A DNA stretch of 64,000 nucleotides from Climacium dendroides (lineage: Eukaryota > Streptophyta > Bryopsida > Hypnales > Climaciaceae), in NCBI GenBank assembly GCA_950106755.1, contig OX467089.1:20069345-20133344 (forward strand). Direction: 5' to 3'. Within the stretch, counting starts at the first letter, position 1. Each line of letters opens with the position of its first letter. The notes under the pieces were generated by a model. The model was not told the origin of the DNA and did no database searches. It was given only the letters and a program-made list of their open reading frames with translations. A program made the translations under genes and the position numbers. Positions 42,682-54,437 of this stretch are shown in pieces.

Positions 42682-45600
42682 ATGGCTGCCCTGCAATCCG
42701 TCAACTGTGTAACTGTGCACCACACTCCAGGCATTGGACACGCCTTCCTCAAATCCGCTTCCACTCAGTCCGTGACTTCCCCAAATCCCCAATTGGACAA
42801 GAAAGGACTTGTGATTCTACCCGAAGACGATGTCGCTCCTGAAGCTTACGCGCCTTTCGCTCGCGGTACCTTCAAATCCTCTCTTTACTATGACATTCTC
42901 TTCAAATACATTCTACTGTATCCTGCACATTTTCGAATTTTTGGTATGGTGCAATGGGTGGGAGCTCAATTGGGTAAGATTATAGAGGTCTGATTGGACT
43001 GTCGTGCTGAGAGAATTTGATGAAATCTGGAGACTGAGATTCTCGCTGATTTTCTGAGCTGGGGGGTGGACGCTTTGGTGAATGTGGTGTATTCCATGGT
43101 GAATGATTTGAATTGCAATTGCGTATGCTAGAATGGCAAATTGGAAGTGGGTACTAAAGTTTGTAACGTTGAGGTTGTTTTTTGTCTCTCCCAATTGGGA
43201 AACGGCAGTGTATTGAAAGGAATGAGAAGTTGTGTATCGTCTTTCATGTTGTACTCTTATCTCTTTGTTTTAGGTGACTAACGTAACGAATTCGTTTGTT
43301 GATACTTGCTGATATCCTGAGTAGTGGTTTTGCGAATTTGGTGAATGTGATGCTTTGGACGGTGAATGCTTTGAACCGAGATTGCATATGTTATATTGGA
43401 AAATTTGGGAGTGCGTATTAACGTTTTAAATGTTGAACTTGTTTCCCTTCTCTCCCACTTGGGTAATGGCTTTGTGTGGGTTTGAATATCAAGTTGTGTG
43501 TCATTTCTCAATTTTGTTCATCATCTCTTAGGTGACTGAAAGGTAACTAACTAGTTGGTCAGTATTAACAGCATGATTAGTACTCAAGATTTCTATACTG
43601 CTGCATGTTCAACCACATGCTCTTTCAACTAAATGTTTGGAACCCGCTGTTGCTGCTGTTGCGATCAGCATTGGCGTTGCGCGGGTGCTTTTCAGTGGTG
43701 GTGGAGAAGCCATGTGCGGGTCGGGCAGTGCGTGCCATGATGCAGAGACCGCTCGTGGATCAGTGGATCTTGGCTGGACATGGCCTTGGGGGAGGAACTT
43801 TGGCAGCTCAGCTGGCGCTCACGCTGCAGCCCAAAGTGAAGGCGCTCATTCTCATGGCTGCGCCCATGCCCCAGGATGTGAATATGGCGAACCTGAATAT
43901 CCTCGTTGTGGCTTTGTATGGCCAAAAGGACAGCATCGTCACTCCGGAGACCGTCGAGGAGTCCTTCTCTCGGATGCCAGGTTTTTACCCCAAACCCTAA
44001 TTCTCAACCTGTGCGGCCTGATTCTCAATCTAGGGGAACCGTTTGCTTGGGGTGACTCTCTTGGGAGTTGGAAAGGTACTATTTACAATGCAATCTGTGT
44101 GCCCTAATTCTCAATCTGGGTGGGAACTGTTTGCTTGAGGTGGCTTTCTTGGGGATTGAGAAGTCACCAGTTTTAATGAAAGTGTCATCCAAAACCTGTG
44201 ATTTGTATAGATTTGGTTCTATCACCATGGAAACCATTCAAAATATTTGAAAGCTGACGGGTTTCCAGCTTCAGGTAAGGTATCTTAGATATATATATAC
44301 CTTTCCTTTTTGAGAAGGGATTCCAGTGTAGTAACATATTCATTACGTGGATATTGTTTGAATAAGTTGTGAAATTTGAAGTAGTAGGGTCCCGATCATG
44401 AGCTTAGACCACCCTTGAACCATGATTATTGCATCTACAGCTCAGTGTCTCTCATGGGAGCATTTTTGGTCTTTATAGAACCTAGAAGTACACCTTGCCC
44501 TCTTTATTCTGACTGTCTTGGTTCCCAAAGTAAGAACTACGACTTAGTTTGAATTTGCAACAAGTGTGCCTTAGGCAATGATAGTGTGGCCATTGCGCAG
44601 GATATATTCATTTAGAGGTCATATTAAAGAGGTCTAAGTGTATCTCATTTCCTGCAAGTCACATGCTTCAATGACAATTGAATTGTAAAGGGATGATCTT
44701 CAACCCAGGTCCCTTTTGTACTAGCATTATCCTGGAAGAAGTGGAGTCAAACCAACCAATATCTGTAGTTTTCTTTTATTAATCAAATTTTCATTGATTC
44801 AGAAATGTTTCAATTGTTTTTTGCAGTTTGATTTGGAATCGAATTATTTCTTGGTTCATTGCTCAGCAAAATTTCCGTAAAGTTTTGATTTTGAATAAGT
44901 AGGCATTTTACGAAAATGAACCAGCTCATTGGGATTCAAAGCCTTATCTGTGACAGTGTGAGTGACTATCGTCTTGTGATTCGTAGGAGATAGCGTGGTT
45001 ACATCGTTTCCGAATCTGGGGCACTACGACTTTGCGAAGAGCGAGTGTGAGGGGAACGAGAAATTAGGGCAACACCAAGGGCAAGGTCTGACCGACCAAG
45101 ACTTTGATTCTATAGTTATGAAGGCATTTTTAGCTGTCATACTCTCTAGATGGTTGGTTGCCAGTGAGAAAGCCTTGTCATTCTCGGATAACCAGAAACT
45201 GACCCCTGGACACAATGACTCGAAAGTGTATCCCGGCGACATTCGAGTTCAGTACACCGCAATTCCAATGCCCAACACCAGCCCGCAGGTACGCTCATCC
45301 TTAAAATCATGTTCTGAAGATCGCTTTATGTATTTTAACGAATCAATGTAAGAGTTTTCTTTCATGGAGAGCTCATAATCCAGAGCTCACTGAAATGATC
45401 AAGAGCCAAACAATCTTGAGATCAAATTTTTATCACTCAATTTATGATTTCTTCTGCAAGGTGGAGGAGTTGTAGTCCTCTATTGTAGAAAAACCCATTT
45501 CCATTAAAAAATTAGTATACATTTAACCAAGTCATGCCGACACTCATTTGTTGCTAATTGAAAGAACCAACGAACTGTTGATTGGAACAGGGACTAATCA

Positions 45601-46762
45601 TTGGGAGACAAGATCAGGTCAAAAGACTTTTAGTATCCTCGACCTAGTGATTTTTATTTGATGAGATTGTGGCATCTTTATGTTTATTTCGTGACCTGAT
45701 TTATGGCTGGGAGTTTGTTTTTTGGGATTACAGAGGTTTTGGTGGGTGTTCACCCCTACAGAAATCAAAGGAGGTCTAGTTTACTACCCTGGCGCAACAG
45801 TAGATTCTCGTGCTTACTTCCCGTTGGCTTTTGAAATCGCCGCACGAGGACATTTGGTGGTAATTGTCCAAGTGCCAATGCGCATTTCGTCTTCCTATTA
45901 CCAGGATGCGAACGCCGTGATAGATTCCGACCACCCTCTTCTTTCTGGTAATCCATCTCCATTCTCAAACCACAAATTTCACCCTTGTTTCTGCGGATTT
46001 CTGATTTTTGCTTAACATTTGTGAGTAGCAATGGCATGGTGCCTTTTTAGAACAAAACCAACCAAGAGTAATTAAAAACAAGTCGTAACAAATCAGAGCA
46101 AATCATATGGAGCTTTCACGTATTCAAATTGTGCTCAACTTTGTGTCAAGGATTGCTTTTCTTTGTGTCAGGGATTCTTTGTCATGCCAAATCAGATTGT
46201 ACTCAACAAGGATTCTCTAGAATGTTATGCATGTATCTCAGATGTCCACGGATGACTGATACACATGTGTTACTTTCTTGGGTGGTTTTGATTTCTTTCA
46301 GTGGTTCCAAAGGGCAAGTGGGCACTAGCAGGGCACTCGGACGGGGGACTTGGCTCCTCTCGATATGCAGCAGAGTTTGGAGATAGGATTTATGCAGTTG
46401 TGATGCACGCAGGGAAATGGGAAGCAAATATGACTAAGAATCCTCTTCCCATGGCTCAGATCTATGGCACCCTGGATGCTATATCTCCTGGAGGATATGA
46501 TCGCTACCGCTACAAATACACTGATCCCCCGCCCAAAGGAACGGGACCTCTTGTGAACTTGGAAACGACGAGATTCGTCCCCATTGAAGGTGCAAATCAT
46601 TGCCAAGTGGGAGACTACGGTTACCAGAGCCCAGACCAGATTTCTACTCTCAGCATGGAGCAGCAAGTCGCCCAATTTGCAATAGAAACGGTCTCGTTTC
46701 TGGAGGATGTTGCATCAGGTAAACCCGTCGCCTCAAGAACACCGCATTCAAAACACATTTAG
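42682..46762 (+). CDS. Tandem two-domain alpha/beta-hydrolase, first domain a pseudoenzyme, 490 aa
   Basis: Exons 42682-42865, 43669-43980, 44987-45288, 45734-45947, 46302-46762 are all GT-AG and in phase, exactly 491 codons with stop. The start GCCATGGC is a strong plant context. Both halves have the same layout. Domain 1: KGLVILPEDDVAPEAYAPFA, GCFSVVVEKP, AGHGLGGGTLAA, ALYGQKDSI, FPNLGHYDFA. Domain 2: GGLVYYPGATVDSRAYFPLA, GHLVVIVQVPM, AGHSDGGLGSS, QIYGTLDAI, EGANHCQVGDYGYQ. In domain 2 the Ser-Asp-His triad is complete. In domain 1 the nucleophile elbow GHSxGG reads GHGLGG, so Ser is Gly while Asp and His remain. The substrate is unknown. The N-terminal ~40 residues are Ser/Thr-rich and could be a plastid or mitochondrial presequence. 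A donor-like GTAAAC near the end leaves the last 14 codons uncertain. Confidence 0.8.
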
Positions 46763-48737
46763 CTGTCTCTAAAAACACCAGACAGAGTTTTCCTTAATCG
46801 CATTCAATGCGGGTTTGCTAGCCTATCCGCTTCAGTGAAAAATCAAGGTGAAATTTAATGAATGATTCGTCATAGTTAGGGGTGGCAAATCTTCAGTTTT
46901 CGTGGCTCAATCACGAATAGATGTGAGCAAGGCGTCAATTTGATTGAATTGGCAGAATATCAGACTGATTTGGTACTTCTCGGGGCTTGCAGCCTGAAAC
47001 GGAAGTCTACTGTATACTAGTCCTAGTTTTGAAAGCTTTGTGCAGATAAATGCCACAATTTTTGGTGCCCAGAGTCGTGCCAATTTGACAACCGGCCCCT
47101 CCCCTTTTCCATCTGTTGAGTCTTGAAGAAGTCTGATAATCACTCGTTTTGGCCTGAGGGAATGATACACCAACATGCCCACCAAACTATACCTATCCGA
47201 GAGCTTTGTGACCCAATTCCATGGATGTGTCAATGCATCATCATCTAAGTTCACAAGGCTTAGGTGATTAGATAGTTGAGCGAACTTCATTCACGCCGGT
47301 CTTTCAGACCGCAATTACCCTTCTTCCTATTTGTAAATGCAATATTGTACGTAGCTATCAATATTGTCACCCTTCTTCCTTTGTATAAATGCAGTATTGT
47401 ACCCTGCTATTAGGGTTACTGGCTATTAGAGTTGGCAAAATAATTGTGTAGAAAGATGTTGGAATTTTAGGGAAATTATTGTTATTATTTTTTAATTGTA
47501 TGAAAAACACACGGATTTCAAAGGAATATTTATATATTTAGCATTTGCTAAATTTGGATTCTGAACTTTAATTAAATATATTCAACATAAAATGTCAATC
47601 TTGCTAGCCGGGTACACCCGCTGCAAGCGGTAGAGAATACTATTTGATTCTCTTTAAGCACTTAATGTATATTTAAAATTACATTAAATTGCCAAGTTTC
47701 TGTTTGAGACGCAGAAGCCATTTTCCAATTCATGATTAAGGCAGCTGGACAGGTTACAGGTAAAAGTCTAAGATTAATTTAAAATTTATGATTCTAACTT
47801 TTCTATTCTAACTCGATTAGATTTGCCAATTTAATGGATAGCAGTATGAATGTGAGAGTGTGAAAATGTGATACTGGGAATAAATACATGAATAAAGCTG
47901 CGGAGGGATCTCTGGGTATCTATACATGTTCATAACAAATTTTGATCACTAATTCACTATGCAAGAATTTCTTGTATATGGGCAATTACATTAAAATGGT
48001 ACCATTCTGCTACTATGGTTCAAGCTCCGCGGTCTGAAATGTACCAACCTCTTAGATGTATGGAATTTATATTATTCTTAGATGTTTGAAATCTACATGT
48101 GTGCTTGATGTTAGTTTTACAATTTAGACCAGACCATGTAGTCTGAAATTTATACCAGTCCTAGATTTCTTAAATCTAAAAAAATCTAGGATTTTTGAAA
48201 TTCATACCAATCCTCAATGTCACTTTTACAGTTCAAAGCAGGCAGTTTGATAATCGCACATGGAATACCGCCATTTCAACGAAATTTCCCATGTATGCAA
48301 TTTCAATTTTCAATTTTCAGTTTCAGAGAAGGATTAAATGATCAATTTTCTATTTTTTTTGTTTATTGCGAAAAGAAAACCAAATTTTGTCAAGTCATGC
48401 ATGCTTACGCCCACTTGCTGATTATTAGTTTAATACTCCAACCAAGTACATGGAACCAATGTCTGGGTCGGTATACTTTGGTGTTAGCAACGATTTCATA
48501 TATGTGAATTGAAGTTCTTACGAATTCATTCAGAAGAGATTCCAGTGACGAATCCATTCACAAAGGATAGTAGTGAATTGTTTGTTGTGCAATATTATTA
48601 AACATTTAAACCCAGCCATTGCTAAACATTAGAGAAATCTCTTCAATCATCTCGAATTGAAGAAAACTACCGCAGCAAGGTAACGTGGTCAGGAGCCCTA
48701 CAGCTGAAGATTGTACGTAATACTTGTACAGTCAGGT
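46763..48737. other. Intergenic DNA with a diverged ~110-bp duplication
   Basis: No gene was assigned. Two diverged copies of ~110 bp lie at about 48030-48143 and 48143-48250 (GTCTGAAAT, ACCA.TCCTAGAT, TTTTACARTT). A 127-codon minus frame (47290-46907) starts with ATG but has no family resemblance. Confidence 0.35.
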
Positions 48738-49528
48738 CCAGTTCATTTACGAACTGCCTGTTTGAGCCGTGCACATTTCCTTCCATAGCGTGGAAGAGAT
48801 TTGGAATTTTTCATCTTGCATTATTTACACTCCATCCTCACACAATCCCACTCCAACCTACCAATTTTTAGCTAAAAAAGAAGCAAAATTCCATTTTTGG
48901 TGAATTATTGAAGTCAATTTTCATGGTTTTATATAATATTTTATTGAAACTAATAATTGGTGATGAATTTTTTTAATTCGATTGTACAAATATGTAGGGA
49001 ACATCCATATGTACATCTTTCATATTAAAAAAGACTGGATTAATTAAGAAAAATATAAGCTCCCAATAAGGACTTAATTGAAGTGTCATATGACCAAACT
49101 TTGTGAAATAGATATCTCTATATTTTGAATTAGATTTTGGCAAAGTAATTGTACCATCATGCTCAAATGTACCAAATTAGTTACCGCATGAGTGACAAAT
49201 AAAAAAATCTAATTATAACAAAGAAATATCTATCCTTACAACATTTGGACATTCTCATCCTAACACTTAAAACTCTATATCCACAATCAAAACTTTAAAA
49301 ATTCACCACCAATTGCTTGCAATAAAATATCTTTTAAAACCATGAAAATTAACTTTAAAAAATTCACCTAAAATGGAGATTTGATTTTTTGAAGTTGAAA
49401 TTTCGTAGACTTGACTGCAATTGTGTAAGGGTGCAATGATAATTATCTCTTTTAAAATCTATCACTTATACTCTACATTGTAGAAGAATATTTGAATGGC
49501 TCCAATAGGCAGTTCGTAAATGAACTGG
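48738..49528. mobile_element. 791-bp TIR element with palindromic ends
   Basis: 48738-48758 and 49508-49528 are perfect 21-bp reverse complements. Similarity continues inward (CTGCCTGTTTGAGCC against CTGCCTATTGGAGCC), giving arms of ~33 bp. Each arm is itself a near-palindrome, CAGTTCATTTACGAACTG. The interior is AT-rich and has no ORF. No flanking duplication was recognised. Confidence 0.6.
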
Positions 49529-50027
49529 CATATATGCTTGTGTACAAAATCAGCTTACGAATCCTAAGCGCAATTTATCGAAATATTGCAGGGAGAAGAG
49601 CGTACGCCTGTAACAGGATATTAAATGTTGCAATGAACATACTGTCTGTATGATGCATCACTGGGAAAAACAAAGTGGCAAGCTTTAATGATTGATTCAA
49701 ACAAGTGCTCCCGTGGGAGGTCGATTTACATCTAGCTGGTAATATGACAACACTATCCAAAATGCACCTTCATGTACCAGCTAGCAAGACTCACTCACTA
49801 TTGCATCGTTCATGGATATATCATTATTTGCAACTGAAGATGAGATCGACAGTGCTTAACAGGGAAGGACGTACACAGCGTACTTGGTTGCAGTAGTATC
49901 CATCACATTAATTCAAAATTCAAAACTCCTAGACATGTACTGCACATGGCTCCAATTTTAATTCTTTGAGCACAAAACAGAGCAACTGCAGGTCAGTTGA
50001 ACCAGGAAATTAAGATCAGGTCTCGCT
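49529..50027. other. Intergenic DNA 3' of the iron permease
   Basis: No gene or repeat was recognised. Part is probably the 3' UTR of the permease gene. Confidence 0.35.
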
Positions 50028-50975
50028 CTACACAGGCGGTAGAGTGGAGTCTCTTCCCATGCCGGAATTCTGCAGCTTGACATGCGCGGCGTCGCGGTCC
50101 GCGTCGCGTCTCCACTTCATTTTGAGAACCACGAAGACCACCGCAACGAACACCCAGTACAGAATGTACGCAGACAGCGTCCCCTGCGTCGCTTCATCGC
50201 GCCACCCGACAGCCGCGTTCAGAAGCTTCCAGATGCCGTCCTTCTCGTGGTGGCAGCAATGCAACTCCCACAGAATGTGCTCGTTCTCCGTGTACTCCTC
50301 GAACTCGTGCACCGCGCCCGAAAACAGGCCCGCGGCGATCACGAACAGCCACATCGTCGCGAACACAAGGAACCACTTGAATCCCGCCAGACCGAATCCC
50401 TTGTACAGCAAATACCCAGCCAGAATCCCACACAGCGCGCCGATAACTGCAGGAATGGGAACAGCAGTGCCAGAGTCTTCCAATCCAATACCGCCCAAGA
50501 ACACCACGGCTTCCACACCCTCACGAAGCACGATGCTCAAAGGCAGCAGAAAAAGCGCATACTTGCTGCGCTTACTCTGAGCCTCCCCTTGTTTGTGCAA
50601 AGTCTCAATCGTCACCTTCGTCAACTTCTTCTCCCACTTGGCCCTCCACGTATCCACTCTGATCATGGAAAATGCCATGATGGTGATCAGAATGACCGCT
50701 ATCAGTGACAGAATCCCCTCCCAAAGGGGCTCCGAGCTTTCCCAGGAGTCTTTCGCCACCGTGTAATACAACGACAGGAAAATAGCAGCAGCTACCAAGG
50801 CAAGAAGAACCCCCACTACCACCCCTGCCCACACCTGCTTCTGCATGTGCCGCCTTGTCGCCCTGTCGCCAACAAGACTGTCCAGCAGCGCCAGCATCAC
50901 AGACAAGATAATTGCTGCTTCCAGCGTCTCCCTGAACAGGATGAAGAACGCCGGAACACTAAACAATTCCACCAT
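50028..50975 (-). CDS. FTR1: FTR1-type high-affinity iron permease (OFeT family), 315 aa, intronless
   Basis: FTR1 permeases move iron across the plasma or vacuolar membrane, in fungi together with a multicopper ferroxidase. The ATG at 50975 (MVELFSVPAFFILF) is chosen; the frame extends 11 codons further only from a TTG. Both REXXE iron-binding motifs are present and sit in hydrophobic segments: RETLE (residues 15-19) and REGVE (151-155). About seven membrane spans can be drawn. A loop EEYTENEHILWELHCCHHEK is rich in acidic residues, Cys and His and corresponds to the Cys-Cys loop of fungal Ftr1. The C-terminal tail is basic. The length is normal for the family. There is no intron and the GC content is high against an AT-rich surround. 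No ferroxidase gene lies in the window. Long open frames on the opposite strand are composition shadows. Confidence 0.93.
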   Translation of the reverse strand: MVELFSVPAFFILFRETLEAAIILSVMLALLDSLVGDRATRRHMQKQVWAGVVVGVLLALVAAAIFLSLYYTVAKDSWESSEPLWEGILSLIAVILITIMAFSMIRVDTWRAKWEKKLTKVTIETLHKQGEAQSKRSKYALFLLPLSIVLREGVEAVVFLGGIGLEDSGTAVPIPAVIGALCGILAGYLLYKGFGLAGFKWFLVFATMWLFVIAAGLFSGAVHEFEEYTENEHILWELHCCHHEKDGIWKLLNAAVGWRDEATQGTLSAYILYWVFVAVVFVVLKMKWRRDADRDAAHVKLQNSGMGRDSTLPPV

Positions 50976-51826
50976 CTTGACTGCCTTCTGGACACGCGCG
51001 TACAACAAAAACTAAAACTCCCGAGTGCTGAAAATACCCACTTCACTCCTTCAATTCACCCATGCAGAAACACATCAGGAGCTGCAACAAGCAATCTCGC
51101 ACGCACTCCGTACCAGACTGTACGTACCCAAGTACAGGTTTCATACGAGATCAATTATAAAACCAGGGAGATGTACCGAAACAAGTTTATGCTACTCGAG
51201 AAGGGTCTCTCGAAAGAGGCCTGAGAGCCTGTGCTTCAATTCCCTGGTGAATTCGTGGCCCCACCGGCCCCGTTGACAAGTTGCCGGGCGAATGGGAGAA
51301 GCGTGGAGAGCGAGAAAGCGGTGTCTGGGGCTCGGATTTAGAAGGCTGTGTGGTTTGGATCTGAGGAGCACGCCGGGCGTGTGCCGACAGTGTGGCGGCC
51401 CCAGCAGTCGTTGGCTGGGCGCAGTTTGACGTGCAGCTAGTACGCGGGCAATGCAAGCCTCGGAATCTCCAACAATTTTTTATCCGTTTCTTCAAGCAAA
51501 CCATTCACAAGTGAGATATGATGTTGAATGAGTACGTAATTTTTGCTTGTTTGGATGTACGTAACTCTTGCTACTGCACGGATGTTGTAAGGCTGTACCA
51601 CAAGAAAGTGTAAGGTTGTACCTTGCGAGCTCTACAGTTTTGTCCCGAGCTTTAATTTGTAGTACGCTGCGATTGACGCTGCTTCGAAGAGCATGTGGAC
51701 GACATCTACAGTATTATACGAGATCCTTGAATTGCTACTTCTCCAGCATATATATTCCACAGCATATTTCAACTCTTGCGCAACTGAGACCTTGAGATTG
51801 CGGATGCCTGGATTGGCTTAAACTAT
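50976..51826. other. Upstream region of the permease, no gene seen
   Basis: GC-richer at 51190-51430, otherwise mixed. Short frames only. A minus-strand TATAATT near 51153-51159 could be a TATA box for the permease (weak). Confidence 0.35.
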
Positions 51827-52020
51827 ATATAAGGTAGACAAGCCTATTATCAGTCTGATTTGCAATCTGAGTATCTTGGGGTCAATTTCAAGAGGGGCAC
51901 ATATTTTTCAAAGGGGTGTGCTTGTTTCAGATCAAACCCAAGTGGAATTATAATTTTCTGATTAAATTGTAATTTCTGTGAATTTTTGAAGTAGTTAGCC
52001 TTGAAATTACAAAACCACTT
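51827..52020. repeat. ~190-bp repeat, inverted copy of 36105-36298
   Basis: It runs from AAGGTAGACAAGCCTATTA to about CTTGAAATTACAAAACC and matches the reverse complement of 36105-36298 nearly throughout. No coding capacity. Confidence 0.7.
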
Positions 52021-53631
52021 ATAGAGAGGGGTAATAATTGTCCCCTAAACAACCCATTACCACCTAATCAAGTACTAAATATTCTCTATTAATGGAGTGA
52101 TGCGTTAAGGTAGCTCACCCATTCCAACTACTTAAGCAATTACATATATTTTGGAGCATAGTTTTTTGGAGTGCAGAATTTTTTTCATGTATAGAAATAG
52201 ATTTTGGAAGGATTGTATATTTTTCTAGAATTTTATTACATACAATATAATTATTATGATTTTTTTAAGAAAAGATTCTCTTTCACCTATAATGGTGATA
52301 TAGACCTTTCAATTTTTGACCATAAGTTTACTGTAAAATCGACCAAGGGCTAATTGCAATATTGATAGCCTTGTAGCCAATCATAATGTGCCACAATTGC
52401 ACCTCAAACTACACCACAACTTCATGGAAAGAAAGCAACCTATAGATTGGAAATGGGGTGATGGTTCGAATTTCAAATTGAGTTGGCTACTATATCCCTT
52501 GTTGTCATAGAATCTCTGATTTTGTCATAGAATTCTTTAATTTTGTCATAAAATGAAGGGAATTGGGAGGGATTTTAGGTGAAATTAGGACCAAAAGTAA
52601 GTGATGGAATTGGGTTGGTCTATTAATGGAATTAGGCTGCCAACAGTAATGGGCTAGTGTACCCTATACAGTATTGCTCCCACAGTCTGGGGAGATTTTT
52701 AGCTTAACCGGCTAAAAGCTTACATTTTTTGAGACCAAACGGTTGCTTGAAGCATTCTCTTGGCTAGACCTTTATAAAATAGAGAATATTCTCTGATTTT
52801 CCTCTTAAAAGATCGGTTTTCTTCCGAAGATTTTGAAATCCATTCGGAAATTCTTAAAATCAACCGGCTAGCTTGTAACTAAATGCCAGTACTCCCCGTA
52901 CATTGATTGCTCCAGCTCCAGGCTCTGGATTCATACGCCTCCTCTTGGTTAAATGCCCTAATTTGGAACCTTGGAGTTAGACTAAAATCTAGGACGGGTG
53001 TAGACCTGAGATTTCATCTGAGTTCCTCTCAGTCCAACTCTTAAAACGCCCATTTCTTTCAATTGGCGCATTTGAGTATTTGACATAATTCCAAGATTTT
53101 GGCACCTTAAGAAAATTTGTGCATGTCCTAGAAAAGTGCTATAATGTCCAATTCCTGAACGAAGAACAAATTCATATTGCTTGGATGAAAGTTATCCTAA
53201 TTTGTGGAGATAGTTTATCAAGCTCTTATCCTATCTAATGGTTGGATTTGGTGTTAGTAGAGTACATATATTTTTCTAAAATTACAAATGTGGAAGTATG
53301 TCAAGGAGTTGACTAGGCCAAAATTGCATGGACTAAAGTTCAAAACTAGATTTGCAAAAATGAGGTCATAGATTTAAAAAACAAAAAAATTTCAAAAAAA
53401 TGCCATGTTGAGGGAACCTCATTTCAAATCCATTCCAACAAGTTTTACTCAACAAAATGATAATATTTTGTTTGTAGTTGGATTTCAAAGGAATTGTAAA
53501 ATTTCAATTGACCACATGGTTAAAAAGTTATTGTATGATATCTAGTTTTCATTGCTTGACAGGTAGCCATCTGCAATCATACTACTACAATCATAAGTCC
53601 CTCTGTAATATCACAAATGCTACCATTAATA
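52021..53631. other. AT-rich intergenic DNA, no gene seen
   Basis: No supportable ORF. AACCGGCTA occurs twice (52708 and 52861) without other structure. Confidence 0.4.
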
Positions 53632-54437
53632 CTAGGGGCTCGTGCTTGCTATGCTATGCACTCATTGTATCACATATTAGTAAAATTTTGATATATTTGA
53701 ATAGAATGCATGATAATGATTTCTATAAGTCTTTAAAATAATTATTTTAAATATTTTGTAAAAATATATTCAATCATGCATACATAGAAATTATACTTTC
53801 ACACAATGTGATATTATAGAAATAGAGTAGTAGTTTGCAATCACTTCTGTAATATCACTTTTTACAAAAGGTGATATTACAAAAATAATATAGTTGTTGC
53901 AATTAAGGTGATATTAAAGAGGATCCATAGAATGATATTATAGAGGTAGCAAATCCATTGCTTCTCTTGGCTTTACACTTCTTTGCACTTCTATGATTTT
54001 GTGCTTTTGTGAGCTTTAAGCTTTCATGATTTCAATTTTCTATTGCTCCTACCAAATGATTTTGAGAAATTTATTCAATTGAAGCAATTTTGGATTCCAC
54101 AACAATTAAGTTGTGGAATGTTCACAAAGCTTTTAAGATTTCTAAGTTTTTCTTTTCAATTCTTCAATTTGGGTTGCCATTTTTTGTAACAATGGAGTCA
54201 AATTTCTAATGCATTCTAATGATGTGTATCTTTTATAGTATTTACCATTGCATATGTTTCATTCATCATTCAATAAATTTCTATTGTACATTTCAATATA
54301 TGCTTACTTATAAAAAGATTATACAAAGATTTTATTCATTTTTATTTGAAGATTTATTGAAATTTTTGTTCTGCATTCTATTTAATACATAAAAATTCTA
54401 ATGATGAATGCGTAGCATAGCAAGCGCCAACCACTAG
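53632..54437. mobile_element. ~806-bp TIR element
   Basis: The left end is CTAGGGGCTCGTGCTTGCTA followed by TGCTATGCA. The right end, reverse-complemented, is CTAGTGGTTGGCGCTTGCTA followed by TGCTACGCA, so the arms are ~32 bp. Near 53846-53878 there is an internal hairpin TAATATCAC...GTGATATTA. No transposase; TSD unclear. Confidence 0.55.

Noticed and set aside
46907..47290. 127-codon minus-strand ORF starting with ATG
   Set aside because: No family resemblance, no splice or repeat context; may be chance in a moderately GC-rich stretch.
50044..50708. Long open frames on the plus strand opposite the iron permease (178 and 208 codons)
   Set aside because: They mirror the GC-rich permease codons on the other strand and show no domain resemblance.
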